Shown: positions 6,466 through 7,672 of the stretch, in pieces | Layout of the letters: each line of letters opens with the position of its first letter | How positions within the stretch are numbered: position 1 is the stretch's first letter | Source: Bacteroidia bacterium | Lineage (GTDB): Bacteria; Bacteroidota; Bacteroidia; Flavobacteriales; NORP286 | Assembly (NCBI GenBank): GCA_016763665.1 | Contig: JAESTI010000022.1 | Span: 1 to 7,672, forward strand | DNA: 7,672 bases | Direction of reading: 5' to 3' | Program-made: the position numbers and the translations under genes | The notes under the pieces: generated by a model | The model's input: the letters and a program-made list of their open reading frames with translations, nothing else | What the model was told of the DNA's origin: nothing | Database searches by the model: none

Positions 6466-7146
6466 ATGAAGTACTACTCTAACTACACCAATACTGAAGA
6501 AAATTACCTAAAAGCTATATATAAGCTTTCAGAAATTTCTAATGATGGAATATCCACCAATGCAATTGCAGCACGGCTTGACACGAAAGCAGCATCTGTA
6601 ACCGATATGTTAAAAAAACTCGATAAAAAGAAGCTTATCAGTTATAAAAAATACCAGGGAGTTACCCTTACTCAAGAAGGAGAGAGAATCGCAATTCTTA
6701 TTATCAGAAAACACAGGCTTTGGGAATACTTCTTAGTACAAAAACTTAATTTCAAGTGGGATGAAGTTCATGAAGTAGCCGAACAATTAGAACATATCAA
6801 ATCAAAACTCTTAGTTGACAAACTAGATGAATACCTGGGTAATCCAAAGTATGATCCACATGGGGACCCAATTCCTAATGTTGAAGGAAAAATCAGAAAC
6901 CTTCATACTACTACTGCCTTACAATTGAAAAAAGGGGAAACAGGAGTTGTAGTAGGTGTAAAAGACCATAGTACTTCATTTTTACAACACCTTGATGCCT
7001 TAGGAGTTGCGCTAGGGAAAAAAATACTCGTAAAAGACTCCATAAAATATGATCAGTCATTATTGGTCGATCTTGATAAGCATACAGATATCACACTTTC
7101 AAAGAAAGTAAGCGAAAACCTTTTTATAGAACGAGAACTGAAATGA
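6466..7146 (+). CDS. DtxR/MntR-family metal-dependent transcriptional repressor, long form with C-terminal FeoA/SH3-like domain
   Basis: This 226-residue repressor is expected to bind operator DNA when loaded with Mn or Fe and to shut off metal uptake genes. The N-terminal winged helix covers about residues 8-72 (TEENYLKAIYKL, then recognition helix AASVTDMLKKL, then wing GVTLTQEGE). The dimerisation and metal-binding domain covers about 75-145 (RKHRLWEYFL, VHEVAEQLEH). A FeoA/SH3-like domain covers about 150-226 (LKKGETGVVVGV, LDALGVALGKKI). By my alignment the metal-site positions are Asn13 (Met10 in DtxR, Asp8 in MntR), His83, Glu87, His102, Glu106 (Cys102 in DtxR, Glu99 in MntR), Glu109 and His110. 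Glu106 favours an MntR-like site, but the C-terminal domain is DtxR/IdeR-like, so the metal is not settled. I chose ATG 6466 over the in-frame GTG at 6454, because the GTG falls about where transcription should begin. The stop overlaps the next gene's start by four bases (ATGA). A DtxR-box-like operator lies upstream. Confidence 0.95.
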   Translation: MKYYSNYTNTEENYLKAIYKLSEISNDGISTNAIAARLDTKAASVTDMLKKLDKKKLISYKKYQGVTLTQEGERIAILIIRKHRLWEYFLVQKLNFKWDEVHEVAEQLEHIKSKLLVDKLDEYLGNPKYDPHGDPIPNVEGKIRNLHTTTALQLKKGETGVVVGVKDHSTSFLQHLDALGVALGKKILVKDSIKYDQSLLVDLDKHTDITLSKKVSENLFIERELK

Positions 7147-7672
7147 AAAAAATATGGCCAAATATTGCTCTTTTAGTTCTCTTATTGTTTTTCACATTAA
7201 GCACAACTGCCAAACTAAAAGTTCTTGCCACAACTACTTTTATTGCCGATATCGCTGAAAATATTGCCGGAGATAATTTAGAAGTTGTTTGTCTGATGCC
7301 AATTGGAGGGGACCCTCACATTTATGACCCCACTCCCGGTGATGCACAAAAGGTAGTGGATTCTGATTTGGTATTAAAAAATGGTTTGTTTCTGGAAGGT
7401 TGGTTGAACGAACTTATCGAAAATGCAGGAGGCTCAAGGCCAATTATTGCAGTATCGGATAGAATTGAACCAATTGCCAGCCAAGTTTATCATGGCTCCC
7501 CGGATCCACATGCATGGATGAATGCCGCTAACGGTATCATTTACGCTCAAAATATTGCTAATGCATTGATCCAAATAGATTCACAACATGCAGAAGCATA
7601 TAATGAGAATTTTCTATCCTATAAAGCCAAACTTACTCAACTTGATCAGTATATTAAAAACTCTATCCTTAA
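7143..7672 (+). CDS. TroA/ZnuA/MntC-type periplasmic metal-binding protein of a metal ABC transporter, 3' end cut by the window
   Basis: The first 176 residues are present; family members are usually about 290-320 residues. Residues 1-23 look like a signal peptide: KK n-region, long hydrophobic run, cleavage after Thr-Thr-Ala. No lipobox cysteine follows, so the protein should be soluble in the periplasm. The mature part opens with KVLATTTFIADIAENIAGD, typical of cluster A-I solute-binding proteins. Two of the four metal ligands are visible: His59 in GGDPHIYDPTPGD and His123 in PDPHAWMN. The other two (a His and an Asp/Glu in the C-terminal lobe) lie beyond the edge. The stretch between the two histidines has no His-rich loop of the kind found in many ZnuA zinc carriers, which leans towards manganese or iron without proving it. 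It overlaps the repressor gene by ATGA, so the two are almost certainly cotranscribed and translationally coupled. ATPase and permease genes are expected downstream. Confidence 0.93.
   Translation, partial: MKKIWPNIALLVLLLFFTLSTTAKLKVLATTTFIADIAENIAGDNLEVVCLMPIGGDPHIYDPTPGDAQKVVDSDLVLKNGLFLEGWLNELIENAGGSRPIIAVSDRIEPIASQVYHGSPDPHAWMNAANGIIYAQNIANALIQIDSQHAEAYNENFLSYKAKLTQLDQYIKNSIL

Overview
The window looks like chromosomal DNA from a member of the Bacteroidetes, most likely a Cytophagia- or Flammeovirgaceae-like marine or soil lineage. The DNA is AT-rich. It carries two giant sensors built from Reg_prop (two-component regulator propeller) blades followed by a Y_Y_Y domain. Starts lack strong Shine-Dalgarno sequences, and there is a TAnnTTTG -7 promoter element. 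The lineage is inferred from architecture and promoter style, not from a search.

Layout. Positions 1-2358 (minus strand) hold the first 786 codons of a periplasmic propeller sensor whose cytoplasmic output lies beyond the window edge. Positions 2359-2531 are a 173-base intergenic spacer with two kinds of short repeat: a degenerate 7-base tandem repeat abutting the upstream gene's stop codon, and a pair of 11-base direct repeats. Positions 2532-6335 (minus strand) hold a complete 1267-residue paralogue with signal peptide, 14 blades, Y_Y_Y, one membrane span, coiled coil, PAS domain and a SpoIIE-type PP2C serine/threonine phosphatase with its metal-binding aspartates intact. Positions 6336-6465 are a short divergent promoter region. 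Positions 6466-7146 (plus strand) encode a long-form DtxR/MntR metal-dependent repressor. Its stop codon overlaps the start of a TroA/ZnuA-type periplasmic metal-binding protein (7143 to the window end, truncated).

How the genes work together. The plus-strand pair looks like the start of a self-regulated manganese, zinc or iron uptake operon: repressor first, then the solute-binding protein, with ABC ATPase and permease genes expected just beyond the window. A perfect 7-4-7 inverted repeat just upstream of the -7 box closely resembles the classical DtxR box and is the best candidate operator. The minus-strand pair are tandem paralogous transmembrane sensors; the complete one should convert an extracytoplasmic signal into dephosphorylation of a cytoplasmic protein, probably in an anti-sigma-antagonist type switch, rather than into histidine phosphotransfer. 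The two modules share a 130-base divergent spacer, but nothing else in the sequence ties the sensors to metal homeostasis.

I see no CRISPR array, insertion sequence, tRNA, rRNA or phage gene. The most noteworthy items are the operator, the co-linear 14-blade sensor pair with a phosphatase output, an asparagine at a metal-ligand position of the repressor, and the heptameric intergenic repeat.
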